Shown here in pieces: positions 43,161 through 52,473 of a stretch of DNA of 64,000 nt. This stretch comes from Herbaspirillum autotrophicum. GTDB lineage: Bacteria; Pseudomonadota; Gammaproteobacteria; Burkholderiales; Burkholderiaceae_D. Position 1 is the stretch's first letter, and each line of letters starts with the position of its first letter. The notes below the pieces were generated by a model that was not told the DNA's origin, ran no database searches, and worked only from the letters and a program-made list of their open reading frames with translations. Both the position numbers and the translations under genes were made by a program. The stretch lies in the NCBI RefSeq assembly GCF_001189915.1, contig NZ_LFLS01000019.1, forward strand, positions 51,151 through 115,150, read 5' to 3'.

Positions 43161-44060
43161 ATGACTCTTTCTTATCTTGACCGGCAGGTAACCCAACCCG
43201 GCCCGGCAGCAGCAGAACGTATCGATAGTATCGCCAGCACCGCAGTGCCGTTGTCATTCACGCTGGAACCCGGTCTCACCTTGCGCGAGGCAATTGCCGC
43301 GCCGTTGCTGGCGGCCGGTATCGTCAGTGCCAGCGTGCGACTGGAAAACGTACAATTTGCACCATTTCATTACGTGCGTCCGGCGTTGTCGGCGACGCCC
43401 GACCATGCCGCGTACTACAGCGACCAATTCAGCCAGCCGGCGGTGTGCATGATGCGCGCCAATGCCACCTTCGGCAGCAAGGATGGCGCGCCGTTCGTGC
43501 ACTGCCATGCATGGTGGGAAGATGCCGACGGCAATTGCGAGGGCGGTCATGTGCTGACCGATCTGTCGCTGATCGCAGCACCGGTTGCCGCGATGGCCTG
43601 GGGCAGTCGCGATGTGGCGATGCAGGTCGACTACGATCCGGAGACCAATTTTTCGCTGTTTCATCCGCTGGCCTGTACCACGCCGGCGCCGGCTGCCGCT
43701 GCTGAAAAACAGCCGCGCTCAGCCGTGGCACGCATCCGGCCGAATCAGGATTTGTCCCATGCGCTGGAAGAAATCTGCGCCCGCCACGGTTTTGATCACG
43801 CCATCATTCGTGGCAGCCTGGGCAGCATTGTCGGTGCGGTCTTCGAGGATGGGCGCATCATCCCTGAGCGCGCCACCGAAATCCTGGTCGAGAATGGCCG
43901 CGTCGATATCGATGCCGCCGGTACCCTGATGACCACTCTCGACATTTTTCTGATCGATATTCACGGCGCCGTACATCGCGGACGCCTGGCGCGCGGCTGC
44001 AATCCGGTGCTGATCTGTTTTGAACTGGTGCTGGAAGAGGTGCAGCAACCGTCTCACTGA
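43161..44060 (+). CDS. protein with two PPC/DUF296 domains
   Basis: 299 residues. The N-terminal half (about 20-160) has SFTLEPGLTLREAIAAPLLA and PFVHCHAWWEDADGNCEGGH, and the C-terminal half (about 185-290) has RIRPNQDLSHALEEICARHG, then IIRGSLGSIVGAVFEDGR. Both fit the plant-and-prokaryote conserved (PCC/PPC, DUF296) fold, and the first carries a His-rich HCHAWW motif that could bind metal. ATG 43161 was chosen because homology begins soon after it. Most PPC proteins have one domain, so the tandem arrangement is uncommon. Function unknown. Confidence 0.72.
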   Translation: MTLSYLDRQVTQPGPAAAERIDSIASTAVPLSFTLEPGLTLREAIAAPLLAAGIVSASVRLENVQFAPFHYVRPALSATPDHAAYYSDQFSQPAVCMMRANATFGSKDGAPFVHCHAWWEDADGNCEGGHVLTDLSLIAAPVAAMAWGSRDVAMQVDYDPETNFSLFHPLACTTPAPAAAAEKQPRSAVARIRPNQDLSHALEEICARHGFDHAIIRGSLGSIVGAVFEDGRIIPERATEILVENGRVDIDAAGTLMTTLDIFLIDIHGAVHRGRLARGCNPVLICFELVLEEVQQPSH

Positions 44061-44132
44061 AGACCGCGCAGCGCTGAACCCGAACCCTGATCGCCAGCGG
44101 CGACAGCGGGGCAGTTGGCAAGCGGCTGGTAT

Positions 44133-44161
44133 TTGCACGATGTAAATACCACGTATATAAT
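44133..44161 (+). promoter_or_regulatory. strong sigma-70 promoter of the Fur-regulated operon
   Basis: TTGCAC at 44133-44138 and a consensus TATAAT at 44156-44161 are separated by exactly 17 bp. The -10 overlaps the Fur box, so iron-loaded Fur would block this promoter. Confidence 0.8.
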
Positions 44162-44174
44162 GATAATCATTCTC
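44156..44174. promoter_or_regulatory. Fur box
   Basis: TATAATGATAATCATTCTC matches 17 of 19 positions of the Fur consensus GATAATGATAATCATTATC. It overlaps the -10 box and the expected transcription start, the classical arrangement for iron-dependent repression of the downstream DUF3649-PepSY-DUF3325 operon. Confidence 0.88.
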
Positions 44175-44199
44175 AATATTCTCCTCAGAGAGTGCTTGG

Positions 44200-44229
44200 C
44201 GGGCATCCGAAAGCGATGTCCGTTTTTTT
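44200..44229 (+). terminator. terminator-like hairpin inside the leader of the Fur-regulated operon
   Basis: CGGGCATC (44200-44207), loop CGAAAGC, GATGTCCG (44215-44222), then seven Ts (44223-44229); one G-U pair in an 8-bp stem. It lies about 30 nt after the expected start of transcription and about 150 bp before the first gene. It would make a leader RNA of roughly 60 nt unless read through. Confidence 0.6.
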
Positions 44230-44378
44230 ATTGCGTTCTGTTTCCTGATTCATTTGTGCCGCTTGCTCAGGCCGCGACCTGATGCAGGGTACAGGTGACG
44301 CCATTTTTTGAGCCACCAGATGCCAACACCAGTTATTCACACGCGCGACATTGATGTCGCTGACGCCGGGGGGCGTGC

Positions 44379-44669
44379 ATGAAACCGGGTACCGCCATTG
44401 GTTACCGTTTTGCCGTCGCATCGCGCGCGCTCGCTGCCATCCTCGGCGGCTATGCGCTGACCGCGGTGGCGATTGCCTTGCTGGCGCTGTGGCTGCCCAT
44501 GGCGCGTGCCGAAGCGGTGTTGACCGCCACCCTGTTGTCGTTTGCGCTCTATGCCGGCGCCGTGATCTGGGTGTTCGCCGCGCGCAGTGCCTGGCGCGCC
44601 TGGTTCGGCATTCTGCTGCCGGCGCTCGGTCTCGGCTTGCTGTTGCTGATAACGAGGAGCATGGCATGA
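44379..44669 (+). CDS. iron-uptake associated DUF3649 membrane protein
   Basis: 96 residues with three hydrophobic stretches (LAAILGGYALTAVAIALLAL, VLTATLLSFALYAGAVIWVF, LLPALGLGLLLLI), the pattern of DUF3649 proteins found next to PepSY-TM and TonB-receptor genes. The start codon at 44379 follows GGGGGGCG. The last codons overlap the start of the PepSY gene (ATGA). Inner membrane. Its molecular role is not known; context and Fur control link it to iron acquisition. Confidence 0.78.
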   Translation: MKPGTAIGYRFAVASRALAAILGGYALTAVAIALLALWLPMARAEAVLTATLLSFALYAGAVIWVFAARSAWRAWFGILLPALGLGLLLLITRSMA

Positions 44670-46300
44670 GAGAAGGTTTGCGGCAGTCCATGGCGTGGCT
44701 GCATACATGGTCGGGTTTGCTGGTGTGCTGGGTCTTGTTTCTGGTGTTTGGCGCCGGTACCGCTTCCTACTTCAAGGAAGAAATCACGCTGTGGATGAAA
44801 CCGGAATTGCATCGCGCCGCACAGCAACCGGCATCCACCGGACAGCAGGCACAGATCGCCGTCAATTACATGGGCAAGCATGCAGCGCAGGCGCCGCGCT
44901 GGTTTATCAGCTTGCCGGCGGATCGCAGCAGCGAATTGAGCGGCGGCTACGTGGTGCCGCCATCTGCCGCCGACAAGGCGGCCGGCAAGCGCGGCAAATT
45001 CAAGAGCGATACCATCGACACCGTCACTGGCGAGAAAGCTGCCGACGTGCGCGAGACCCGCGGCGGTGAATTTCTGTACCGGCTGCATTACGACCTGCAT
45101 TACATGCCGGTGCTGTGGGCGCGCTGGATTGTCGGCATCTGCGCCATGTTCATGCTGGTGGCAATCATCAGCGGCGTGATCACGCACAAACGCATCTTCA
45201 AGGATTTCTTTACTTTCCGTTCCGGCAAAGGCCAGCGTTCCTGGCTCGATGCACACAATGCAACGGCGGTGCTGGCGTTGCCGTATCACCTGATGATCAC
45301 CTATACCGGACTGGTCACGCTGATGTTCATGTACATGCCGTCGGCGGCGCAGATGGCATACAAGGGAGACGAAAAGGCATTCTTCAGCGACGTGTTTCCA
45401 GGCAATTCCTCGAATACCAAACCCGCCGGCGTCAAAGCACCGCTGACCGCAATGGCGCCACTGGTGGCGCAAGCCGAGCAGCACTGGGGCGGCACGCGGG
45501 CGGCGCGACTGGTGGTCAATCATCCGGGCGATGCCAACGCCACCGTCGTGATCACGCGTCAGCGCGGCGCCGAGCTTTCCTATTTGCAGCCATCGATGCA
45601 ATTCAACGGTGTCACCGGTGAATTGCTGGCGACCAATGGCGATCAGATCGCGCCCGCAGCGCAAACGCGCGGTGCCTTGTACGGTTTGCACATGGCGCAT
45701 TTTGCGCAACCCTTGCTGCGGGTCTTGTTTTTCCTCTGTGGTCTGGCCGGCTGTGCGATGGTCGCCACCGGCGCTTTGTTATGGGCGGTCAAGGAACGAC
45801 AGGGGCATGCCAAGGTGCTGGCCAAGGGCGGGCGCGTCGGTTTCGGGCTGCGTCTGGTGGATGGCCTGAACATCGGCGCGATTGCCGGTCTGCCGATTGC
45901 CTTTGCCGCCTATTTCTGGGCCAACCGTCTGTTGCCGATCGTGCTGGAAAAACGGGCCGAAGCTGAAATTACCTGTTTCTTCGCCGCCTGGGGGGTGGCT
46001 GCGGTACTGGCGCAACTCCGGCCCGACCGCCGCATGTGGCAATGGCAATTGCGGGCCGGTGCCTTGCTGTTCATCGGTTTGCCGGTGTTGAATGTGTTCA
46101 CCACCTCGTCGCATCTGGGCGTGACGCTGTTGCAGGGACGCGGGCCGTGGGCAGTGGCCGGATTTGATTTGACGGTATTGGCGCTGGGTTTGTTTTTGGC
46201 AGCAGCGGCGCGCAAGGTGGGACGCAAGGCCAGGAGTAAAAGCGGTGCCGCCGCAGTCGCTGTCCGCAAGCATGCGGAACCGCAAAAGGAAGCCGCATGA
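44666..46300 (+). CDS. PepSY-associated TM-helix protein (probable ferric-siderophore reductase)
   Basis: 544 residues. PepSY_TM architecture: a first TM helix (WLHTWSGLLVCWVLFLVFGA), a periplasmic PepSY-like region, then TM helices with conserved His (HYDLHYMPVLWARWIVG, HNATAVLALPYHLMITY, GLHMAHFAQPLLRVLFF) and a C-terminal multi-TM half. Proteins of this family (FsrB/FoxB-like) are thought to reduce ferric siderophores with heme held by these His residues. ATG 44666 overlaps the previous stop by 4 nt and is preceded by AACGAGGAG; longer in-frame starts upstream lie inside the DUF3649 gene. It lies in the Fur-regulated operon. Substrate siderophore unknown. Confidence 0.85.
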   Translation: MREGLRQSMAWLHTWSGLLVCWVLFLVFGAGTASYFKEEITLWMKPELHRAAQQPASTGQQAQIAVNYMGKHAAQAPRWFISLPADRSSELSGGYVVPPSAADKAAGKRGKFKSDTIDTVTGEKAADVRETRGGEFLYRLHYDLHYMPVLWARWIVGICAMFMLVAIISGVITHKRIFKDFFTFRSGKGQRSWLDAHNATAVLALPYHLMITYTGLVTLMFMYMPSAAQMAYKGDEKAFFSDVFPGNSSNTKPAGVKAPLTAMAPLVAQAEQHWGGTRAARLVVNHPGDANATVVITRQRGAELSYLQPSMQFNGVTGELLATNGDQIAPAAQTRGALYGLHMAHFAQPLLRVLFFLCGLAGCAMVATGALLWAVKERQGHAKVLAKGGRVGFGLRLVDGLNIGAIAGLPIAFAAYFWANRLLPIVLEKRAEAEITCFFAAWGVAAVLAQLRPDRRMWQWQLRAGALLFIGLPVLNVFTTSSHLGVTLLQGRGPWAVAGFDLTVLALGLFLAAAARKVGRKARSKSGAAAVAVRKHAEPQKEAA

Positions 46301-46644
46301 TTGCCTTCGTCATTTGTCTGGCGCTGGCTTACAGCGGCTGGAGTGCATTGAGCATGGGCATGGACCGCCACTATGCCGACGTGCATGGTCGCGGCACCGA
46401 GCCGCCGCCGAAGATCCGTACACGTTGCCGGCTGGCCGGGACGCTGGCGCTGGTGGTCACGTTTGCCATTTGTGTGGTGACCGACGGCTGGGGTATCGGA
46501 CCGGTGTACTGGATGGGAACCATTACCATGGCAGCGCTGATCAGCGTCGTGGTGCTCAGTTACGTACCGCACTGGACGATCAGAAGCGGCCGGCTGGCGG
46601 CATTGTTGTCACTCGCTTGTGGTGTGGCCTGGCTGATTGGCTGA
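46297..46644 (+). CDS. DUF3325 membrane protein of the iron-uptake operon
   Basis: 115 residues with four hydrophobic segments (MIAFVICLALAYSGWSAL, AGTLALVVTFAICVV, MAALISVVVLSYV, LAALLSLACGVAWL). This size, topology and position after a PepSY-TM gene match DUF3325. The ATG overlaps the PepSY stop (ATGA), so all three genes form a tightly coupled operon under the upstream Fur box. Molecular function unknown. No siderophore receptor is attached in this copy. Confidence 0.76.
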   Translation: MIAFVICLALAYSGWSALSMGMDRHYADVHGRGTEPPPKIRTRCRLAGTLALVVTFAICVVTDGWGIGPVYWMGTITMAALISVVVLSYVPHWTIRSGRLAALLSLACGVAWLIG

Positions 46645-46672
46645 TGGGCCGGCGGGCAAAGTTGCCCGTCTC

Positions 46673-47152
46673 TCATAACGGCGGCAGGCAGGCATTGGTG
46701 GCGTCGACAATCTGACGGATCGCAATGATGGTGCGAAACGCGCGCACATTCGGATCGTCATTGAGTACTTCGCGGCTGAAGGTATCGAATGCTTCCATGC
46801 TGGCCACTTCGATTTGCAGGATGAAGTCGATATCGCCGGCGACATACCATGCATGACGCACTTCCGGCCGTTGCCTGACCTTGCGGGTAAAGGCATCGAG
46901 CACGGCGCTGCCTTCGCGTTCCATCGTCACATGCACATGCATCGTCAGCGCTGAACCGAAAGCCGCCGGATTCAGGACCGCGACATCGGCAGTAATCGCG
47001 CCATCCCGTCGCAACTGCCGCAAGCGGCGCAATACCGCACTCTCGGAAAGTCCGACCTGGCTGGCCAGCGCGTGCGCCGGTGTCAGATTATTGCGGCGTA
47101 CCAATTCCAGCAGGGCGCGGTCAAAGGCATCGATGTTGAATGATTTCGGCAT
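46673..47152 (-). CDS. Lrp/AsnC-family transcriptional regulator
   Basis: 159 residues. An N-terminal HTH (FDRALLELVRRNNLTPAHAL, then GLSESAVLRRLRQLRRDGAI) is followed by a RAM/AsnC effector domain (AWYVAGDIDFILQIEVASME). It is divergent from an EamA exporter gene with an 84-bp gap, the common arrangement for amino-acid exporters controlled by a neighbouring Lrp-type sensor. The amino-acid ligand cannot be read from the sequence. Confidence 0.88.
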   Translation of the reverse strand: MPKSFNIDAFDRALLELVRRNNLTPAHALASQVGLSESAVLRRLRQLRRDGAITADVAVLNPAAFGSALTMHVHVTMEREGSAVLDAFTRKVRQRPEVRHAWYVAGDIDFILQIEVASMEAFDTFSREVLNDDPNVRAFRTIIAIRQIVDATNACLPPL

Positions 47153-47236
47153 GATGCGCCGATTATAAGACGGAAAAAGTTGGCTTGCCGCCTGATTATG
47201 CCCATAAGCGCAACGTATTCCGCGTATGCTCAGCCG

Positions 47237-48181
47237 ATGTCAAATCAGACCAATCTTTCCTCTGGCGCTGCGGCGTCTGCTCCTGCTTCTGCCACGCTGA
47301 CGGCACTGCTGCCGGTTGCCGCCCTGATCGGCGGCATCGTGTCGCTGGCGGTGGGCAGTTCGCTGGCCAAGCAATTGTTTCCCGCCGTCGGTGCGCAGGG
47401 CACCACCACTTATCGCGTTGTGTTTTCGGCTTTGCTGCTGATTGCCATCTGGCGGCCGTGGCGCTGGCCGTTGACGGCGCGCGATGTGCGTTCGGTGATC
47501 CTGTACGGGGTGGCACTGGGGGCGATGAATCTGCTGTTTTACATGGCGCTCAAAACCATTCCGCTGGGCATTGCGGTTGCCATCGAATTTACCGGCCCGC
47601 TGGTGGTGGCGATGGCATCGTCGCGGCGGCTGGTCGATTTCGTCTGGATCGCTTTTGCTGTTGCCGGTCTGGCCTTGTTGCTGCCGTTCGGTCATGGCGC
47701 CAGCTCGCTCGATCCGGTCGGTGTCGCCTATGTATTGGCGGCCGCCGTGTGCTGGGCGCTGTATATCATCTTCGGTCAGCGCGCCGGCAGTTTGCATGGC
47801 GGTCAGGCGGTGGCGCTCGGCATGTCGGTGGCAGCGCTGACGGTGTTGCCGTTCGGTGTCGCCCATGCCGGGATGGCCTTGCTCGATCCGTCGCTATTGC
47901 TGATCGGACTCGGCGTGGCGATTCTTTCCAGCACGATTCCGTACTCACTCGAAATGGTCGCGCTCAAACGTCTGCCGCGTCATACCTTCGGTATCTTGCT
48001 GAGCATGGAACCGGCCATCAGCGCGCTGGCAGCGCTGGTGATTCTCGGGGAACATCTGAGCGGGCTCGAATGGCTGGCGATTGTCAGCATCATCGTGGCC
48101 TCGGCCGGCAGTACCGTGACCGCGCACCGGGCGCGCATGGCCAAACTGCAGGCCGAACGCGATCTGATCATGCCGGGGTGA
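47237..48181 (+). CDS. EamA-family (RhtA-like) amino-acid exporter
   Basis: 314 residues with ten TM helices. The two EamA halves show TTYRVVFSALLLIAIWRPWR, FYMALKTIPLGIAVAIEFTG and GPLVVAMASSRR, then IPYSLEMVALKRLPRHTFGI and LLSMEPAISALAALVILGE. This resembles RhtA, the threonine/homoserine exporter. ATG 47237 (MSNQTNLSS) was preferred over starts at 47180 or 47198 because it lies clear of the divergent lrp promoter. Probably controlled by that Lrp-type protein. Substrate is inferred from family only. Confidence 0.83.
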   Translation: MSNQTNLSSGAAASAPASATLTALLPVAALIGGIVSLAVGSSLAKQLFPAVGAQGTTTYRVVFSALLLIAIWRPWRWPLTARDVRSVILYGVALGAMNLLFYMALKTIPLGIAVAIEFTGPLVVAMASSRRLVDFVWIAFAVAGLALLLPFGHGASSLDPVGVAYVLAAAVCWALYIIFGQRAGSLHGGQAVALGMSVAALTVLPFGVAHAGMALLDPSLLLIGLGVAILSSTIPYSLEMVALKRLPRHTFGILLSMEPAISALAALVILGEHLSGLEWLAIVSIIVASAGSTVTAHRARMAKLQAERDLIMPG

Positions 48182-48194
48182 CGCGGGGCAGACC

Positions 48195-49112
48195 TCAGGT
48201 CTGACGCGCAAAGATCGACAAGCGCGACAGGATCTGCGTCAGCAACATATTGCTGGCCACCGGCAATTGCCGTCCGAGCCGCACCATGGCGCGGGTTTCG
48301 GCGCTGGCCAGAATCGGATGGCCGAGATCCAGCGCGACCAGTTCGCCGGCATCGATTTCGCGGCGCGCTGCGAATGCCGGCACGAAGGTCAGGCCGGCGC
48401 CGCTGCGCACAAAACGCTTCAGGGCCGCAATCGAATTGGTGGTCAGCATCGGCGTGATTCGGATCTTTTCTGAAAACTCCACCATGTGCATGATGTGCCG
48501 CAAGCCGAAGGTGGCCGGCATGAGCGCAATCGGATAGCGCATGGCATCGGCGATGGTGACCGGGGCCGCGCTTTGCGCCAGCGGATGATCGGTGGCGGCC
48601 AGCAGGCACACCGGCTGGGTAGTACGCAGCCGGCAGCGCACGGCGGGATCAATCGGCGGATTGAAGGCCAGACCGATATGCGCCGAATCTTCCATCAGGC
48701 GCGTCACCACTTCACTGGCAGAGACTTGCTCGACCACCACGCTCAGGCGCGGATACTGTCGGCAAAAATCATTCACGATCTCATCCATCAGCGGATCGAT
48801 GAACCCTTCGGTCACCACGATATCGACATGGCCGCGTTGCAAGCCGTTGAGCTCCTGCAAATGCGCGGTCAGCAGTTCTTGCTGCGAGCGGCAGCCACGA
48901 TAATAGTCCAGCAAGATGCCGGCCGCTTCGGTCGGCGCCACGCCACGCGGCCGGCGCTCGAACAAGGTGACCGCGAGTTCGGTTTCCAGCAATTTGATTT
49001 GCCGGGTAATCACCGACGGCGCGATGTTCAGCTTATCTGCCGCACCGCGGATGGAGCCGGCCAGCAACACTTCATGAAAGTAATGCATGCGCCGCTGATT
49101 GATTTCATTCAT
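48195..49112 (-). CDS. LysR-family transcriptional regulator of the MFS/M81 genes
   Basis: 305 residues. The HTH reads [21 protein letters not shown] and [20 protein letters not shown], followed by a LysR effector domain ([33 protein letters not shown]). It is divergent from the MFS transporter gene, which is followed by an M81 peptidase gene, so it most likely activates both. Not closely related to the two LysR paralogues at 5.4 and 7.5 kb. Confidence 0.88.
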   Translation of the reverse strand: MNEINQRRMHYFHEVLLAGSIRGAADKLNIAPSVITRQIKLLETELAVTLFERRPRGVAPTEAAGILLDYYRGCRSQQELLTAHLQELNGLQRGHVDIVVTEGFIDPLMDEIVNDFCRQYPRLSVVVEQVSASEVVTRLMEDSAHIGLAFNPPIDPAVRCRLRTTQPVCLLAATDHPLAQSAAPVTIADAMRYPIALMPATFGLRHIMHMVEFSEKIRITPMLTTNSIAALKRFVRSGAGLTFVPAFAARREIDAGELVALDLGHPILASAETRAMVRLGRQLPVASNMLLTQILSRLSIFARQT

Positions 49113-49298
49113 GACTGGCTTGCCTTGGTGGAAGGGGTTTCGTGGTTGCCGGGCGGGCGCGGATCAAGGGAATCGGCATGCCTTGCCTTGCGTTGCTCGA
49201 TGGGCAACGATAATTGACTGTCGTTGCTATTGTCAACACTTCCGGATTCCTGAATCATTTGCCGACTCAACAAGAACGATCAGCCAGGAGACCTATCA

Positions 49299-50618
49299 AT
49301 GACTACCGAGCGCCTTAACGGTTCAGCCGCCGAGCTTGCCGCGATTTACCGCAAAATCAGCTGGCGCGTGCTGCCGCTGATGTTGGTGTGCTATTTCTTT
49401 GCCTATCTTGACCGCATCAATATCGGTTTTGCCAAGCTGCAGATGCAACAAGATATCGGTATCAGCGATGCCGTCTACGGCCTGGCCGCCGGCATTTTCT
49501 TCCTCGGCTATGTGATGTTTGAAGTGCCGAGCAACCTGCTGCTGGTCAAGGTTGGCGCCCGCAAGACCATGAGCCGCATCCTGGTGTTGTGGGGCCTGAC
49601 CTCCGCCGCCATGCTGTTCGTGCGCGACGCGCAGACCTTTTATATCCTGCGCTTCATGCTGGGCGTGTTTGAAGCCGGCTTTGCTCCGGGCATGATTTTC
49701 TATCTGACCTACTGGTACTCATCCTCGCGGATGGCCGGTGCGCTGGCGGTCCTGATGCTGGTCGGCCCGTTGGGCGGCACGCTCGGTGGCCCGGTCTCGA
49801 CCTGGATCATGACTGCCTTCGAAGGCAGCCACGGCATGCACGGCTGGCAATGGATGTTCCTGCTGGAAGGCTTGCCATGCGTGGTGCTGGGCGTGTTCGC
49901 TTACTTCTTCCTGGTCGACAAGCCGGCCGATGCGCGCTGGCTGTCCGAGCGCGAAAAGAAATTGCTGGCGGCCGATATCGTCCAGCCGGAAACCTCGCAT
50001 TCGTCGTTCCTGACGGTGCTGAAGGACCCGCGCGTCTACGTCATGGCGTTCAGTTACTTCTGCTTTATCTGCGGCATCTACACCATCAGCTTCTGGTTGC
50101 CGACCATGATCAAGAATGCCGGCATCGTGGATGTCATGCAGATCGGTTTGTATTCGGCGATCCCGTATCTGGTTGGAGGCGTGGTCATGTTGCTGCTGGC
50201 CCGCAGCTCGGATCGCTTGCGCGAACGGCGCTGGCACGTGGCGCTGGCAGCATTGGCAGCGGCACTGGCATTGGGTCTGGCGGCGCTGGTGCCGGACAAT
50301 TTCGTGTTGTTCATGGTCTGCATGAGTGTTGCTACCGCAGGTATCTGGGCGGCTTACACGGTATTCTGGGCGATGCCGTCGGAATATCTGAAAGGCCAGG
50401 CCGCCGCCGGTGGCATTGCGTTGATCAACAGCATCGGTTTGCTCGGCGGATTTTTCAGCCCGTCGCTGATCGGCTGGGCCAAGACCACCTACGGCAGTCT
50501 CAACGCCGGTCTGTACGTGATGGTCGGTTTGCTGGTGCTGGGCAGCATTGCCGTGGTACTCAACAAGCGCGTCATGCCGGTGTTGCCGCCATTGTCACGC
50601 AAGCCCGCACGCGGTTGA
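49299..50618 (+). CDS. MFS transporter, anion:cation symporter (ACS) family
   Basis: 439 residues with 12 TM helices. ACS-type features are YLDRINIGFAKLQMQQDIG in TM1 and loop, AAGIFFLGYVMFEVPSNLLL, then VKVGARKTMSRILVLWG (motif A), and the central MAGALAVLMLVGPLGGTLGG. ACS members import organic acids such as phthalate, tartrate or glucarate. ATG 49299 follows CAGGAGACC. Cotranscribed with the M81 gene 81 bp downstream and divergent from its likely LysR regulator. Substrate unknown, perhaps a peptide-like or acid compound processed by the M81 protein. Confidence 0.87.
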   Translation: MTTERLNGSAAELAAIYRKISWRVLPLMLVCYFFAYLDRINIGFAKLQMQQDIGISDAVYGLAAGIFFLGYVMFEVPSNLLLVKVGARKTMSRILVLWGLTSAAMLFVRDAQTFYILRFMLGVFEAGFAPGMIFYLTYWYSSSRMAGALAVLMLVGPLGGTLGGPVSTWIMTAFEGSHGMHGWQWMFLLEGLPCVVLGVFAYFFLVDKPADARWLSEREKKLLAADIVQPETSHSSFLTVLKDPRVYVMAFSYFCFICGIYTISFWLPTMIKNAGIVDVMQIGLYSAIPYLVGGVVMLLLARSSDRLRERRWHVALAALAAALALGLAALVPDNFVLFMVCMSVATAGIWAAYTVFWAMPSEYLKGQAAAGGIALINSIGLLGGFFSPSLIGWAKTTYGSLNAGLYVMVGLLVLGSIAVVLNKRVMPVLPPLSRKPARG

Positions 50619-50699
50619 GATTGCGCGTAACCGCTGCCGGCCCGGTGCCGGCGGCAAGCATGATTTGATTTGTCACCATCAGAGTATGAAGGATTTTGT

Positions 50700-52193
50700 A
50701 TGCGCATTTTGATCGCCGGGTTTCAGCACGAAACCAATACCTTCGCGCCGTCACCGGCCAGCTACGACAATTTCGTGCGCGGCGAAGGTTTTCCGGCCAT
50801 GCGGCGCGGCGCGGATATGCTGGCCATGCGCGAAGTCAATATACCCATCGGCGGTTTCATCAATGCCATGTCGGGCCATGAATTGGTGCCGGTCATCTGG
50901 GCCGGCGCCACACCATCGGCGCATGTGACGCAAGATGCCTATGAGCGCATTGCCGGTGAAATCGTGGCCGCCGCGCAAGCGGAAACCGTCGATGCCATCT
51001 ATCTCGATCTGCACGGCGCCATGGTGGCGCAGCATATCGACGATGGCGAAGGCGAATTGCTGGCCCGCCTGCGGCAGGTAGTGGGTCCCGATGTGCTGAT
51101 CGTGGCAAGTCTGGATCTGCATGCCAACGTCACCGCCCAAATGCTGGCCAATGCCGATGGCCTGATTGCGTTTCGCACCTATCCGCATGTGGACATGGCA
51201 GCAACCGGCGAACGCGCTGCCGCATTTCTCAACGATTGTTTCAACAGCGGCATCAAACCGCACCACGTGGCACGCAGGCTGCCGTTCCTGATTCCGATCA
51301 ATGCCATGTGCACCTTGCTGGAACCGGCGCGCGATACCTACCAGCAACTGGAACATATGGAACGCAGCAGCGGCGTCGCCTTATCGTTCGCCCCCGGTTT
51401 CCCGGCCGCCGACTTTCCTGAATGCGGTCCGGTGATCTGGGGTTACGGCAAGGATGCCGCCGTGGTCGAGCGAACCGTCGACAGCCTGTATCAGGAATTG
51501 CTGGCGCGTGAAAATGCATGGCGGGTAGAGTTCATGACCCCCGATGCAGCGGTACTGGAAGCGCAGCGCATTGCGCAACATGCATCGCGTCCGGTGGTGA
51601 TTGCCGACACGCAAGATAATCCCGGCGCCGGTGGCGATTCGAATACCACCGGCATGCTGCGGGCACTGATACGCTGCAAGGCGCAGGGCGCAGCACTGGG
51701 TTTGCTGTTCGACCCCGCGGCTGCCGCACTGGCGCATCAGAGCGGTGTCGGCAGCGACATCACGCTGGCGCTCGGCGGCCAATCCGGTACGCCCGGTGAC
51801 GAACCACTGCACGCCACGTTCCACGTCGAATATTTGGCGGATGGCAGTTGCCGGCTCGATGGTCCGATGATGAACGGCATGCAGGTCGAACTGGGACCGG
51901 TGGCCTGCCTCAGAATCGACGACATCCGCATTGCCGTCAGCTCGGTCAAGGTCGCCATGCAAGACCGCAATCTGTACCGCGCCGCCGGCATTGCACCGGA
52001 GCAGATGAAGATTCTGGTCAACAAGAGTTCGGTCCATTTCCGCGCCGACTTCCAGCCGATTGCCGAAAGCGTGCTGGTAGCCAAGTCACCGGGGCCATTC
52101 GTCGCCGACTCCGCCGATTTGCCGTGGACCCGGCTGGCGGACGGGATTCGCATGAGTCCTGGCGGCAAGCCGTTCAAGGCTGGCCTGAACTGA
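50700..52193 (+). CDS. M81-family metallopeptidase (MlrC-like)
   Basis: 497 residues of the MlrC/M81 fold. MRILIAGFQHETNTFAPS opens the N-terminal domain, with metal-binding blocks LDLHGAMV, SLDLHANVTAQM and FRTYPHVDMA, and ADTQDNPGAGGDSNTTGM in the second half. MlrC cleaves linear microcystin peptides in sphingomonads, but most M81 proteins in soil bacteria have other, unknown substrates. ATG 50700 follows AAGGATTTTGT; the frame reaches upstream to 50670. It forms a unit with the MFS gene and its LysR regulator, so it probably processes the imported compound. Confidence 0.86.
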   Translation: MRILIAGFQHETNTFAPSPASYDNFVRGEGFPAMRRGADMLAMREVNIPIGGFINAMSGHELVPVIWAGATPSAHVTQDAYERIAGEIVAAAQAETVDAIYLDLHGAMVAQHIDDGEGELLARLRQVVGPDVLIVASLDLHANVTAQMLANADGLIAFRTYPHVDMAATGERAAAFLNDCFNSGIKPHHVARRLPFLIPINAMCTLLEPARDTYQQLEHMERSSGVALSFAPGFPAADFPECGPVIWGYGKDAAVVERTVDSLYQELLARENAWRVEFMTPDAAVLEAQRIAQHASRPVVIADTQDNPGAGGDSNTTGMLRALIRCKAQGAALGLLFDPAAAALAHQSGVGSDITLALGGQSGTPGDEPLHATFHVEYLADGSCRLDGPMMNGMQVELGPVACLRIDDIRIAVSSVKVAMQDRNLYRAAGIAPEQMKILVNKSSVHFRADFQPIAESVLVAKSPGPFVADSADLPWTRLADGIRMSPGGKPFKAGLN

Positions 52194-52320
52194 GTATTTG
52201 ATTGGCTGTGCATCTGGCGCAATCTGACAAGGTTTTGTCGTTTTCGCCATGGCCGCGCGCTTTATGATTTCTCTCAGGGTACGACGATTGTCACTATGGC
52301 AGCAGTCAGGAGGGAACATC

Positions 52321-52473
52321 ATGAAAAAAGGATTTTTTCTCGGCTTTATGTGCGGCGCGGTATTTCTGTCGCTGATCGTGGTCTGGCTGGCGTCACAGGC
52401 GCCCTCGGCGGCACCCGCTGTGGCACCGGTCAAGACCAATACCAATGTCACCGGCTATCGGTTGACGACATGA
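52321..52473 (+). CDS. 50-residue single-pass membrane microprotein
   Basis: Starts MKKGFFLGFMCGAVFLSLIV and continues VVWLASQAPSAAPAV, giving one TM helix (about 5-26) and a short Pro/Ala-rich tail. A strong ribosome binding site, AGGAGGG, lies 7 nt upstream of the ATG, and the stop overlaps the next small frame (ATGA). The good initiation signal and protein-like composition support a real gene. Family not recognised. Confidence 0.6.
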   Translation: MKKGFFLGFMCGAVFLSLIVVWLASQAPSAAPAVAPVKTNTNVTGYRLTT

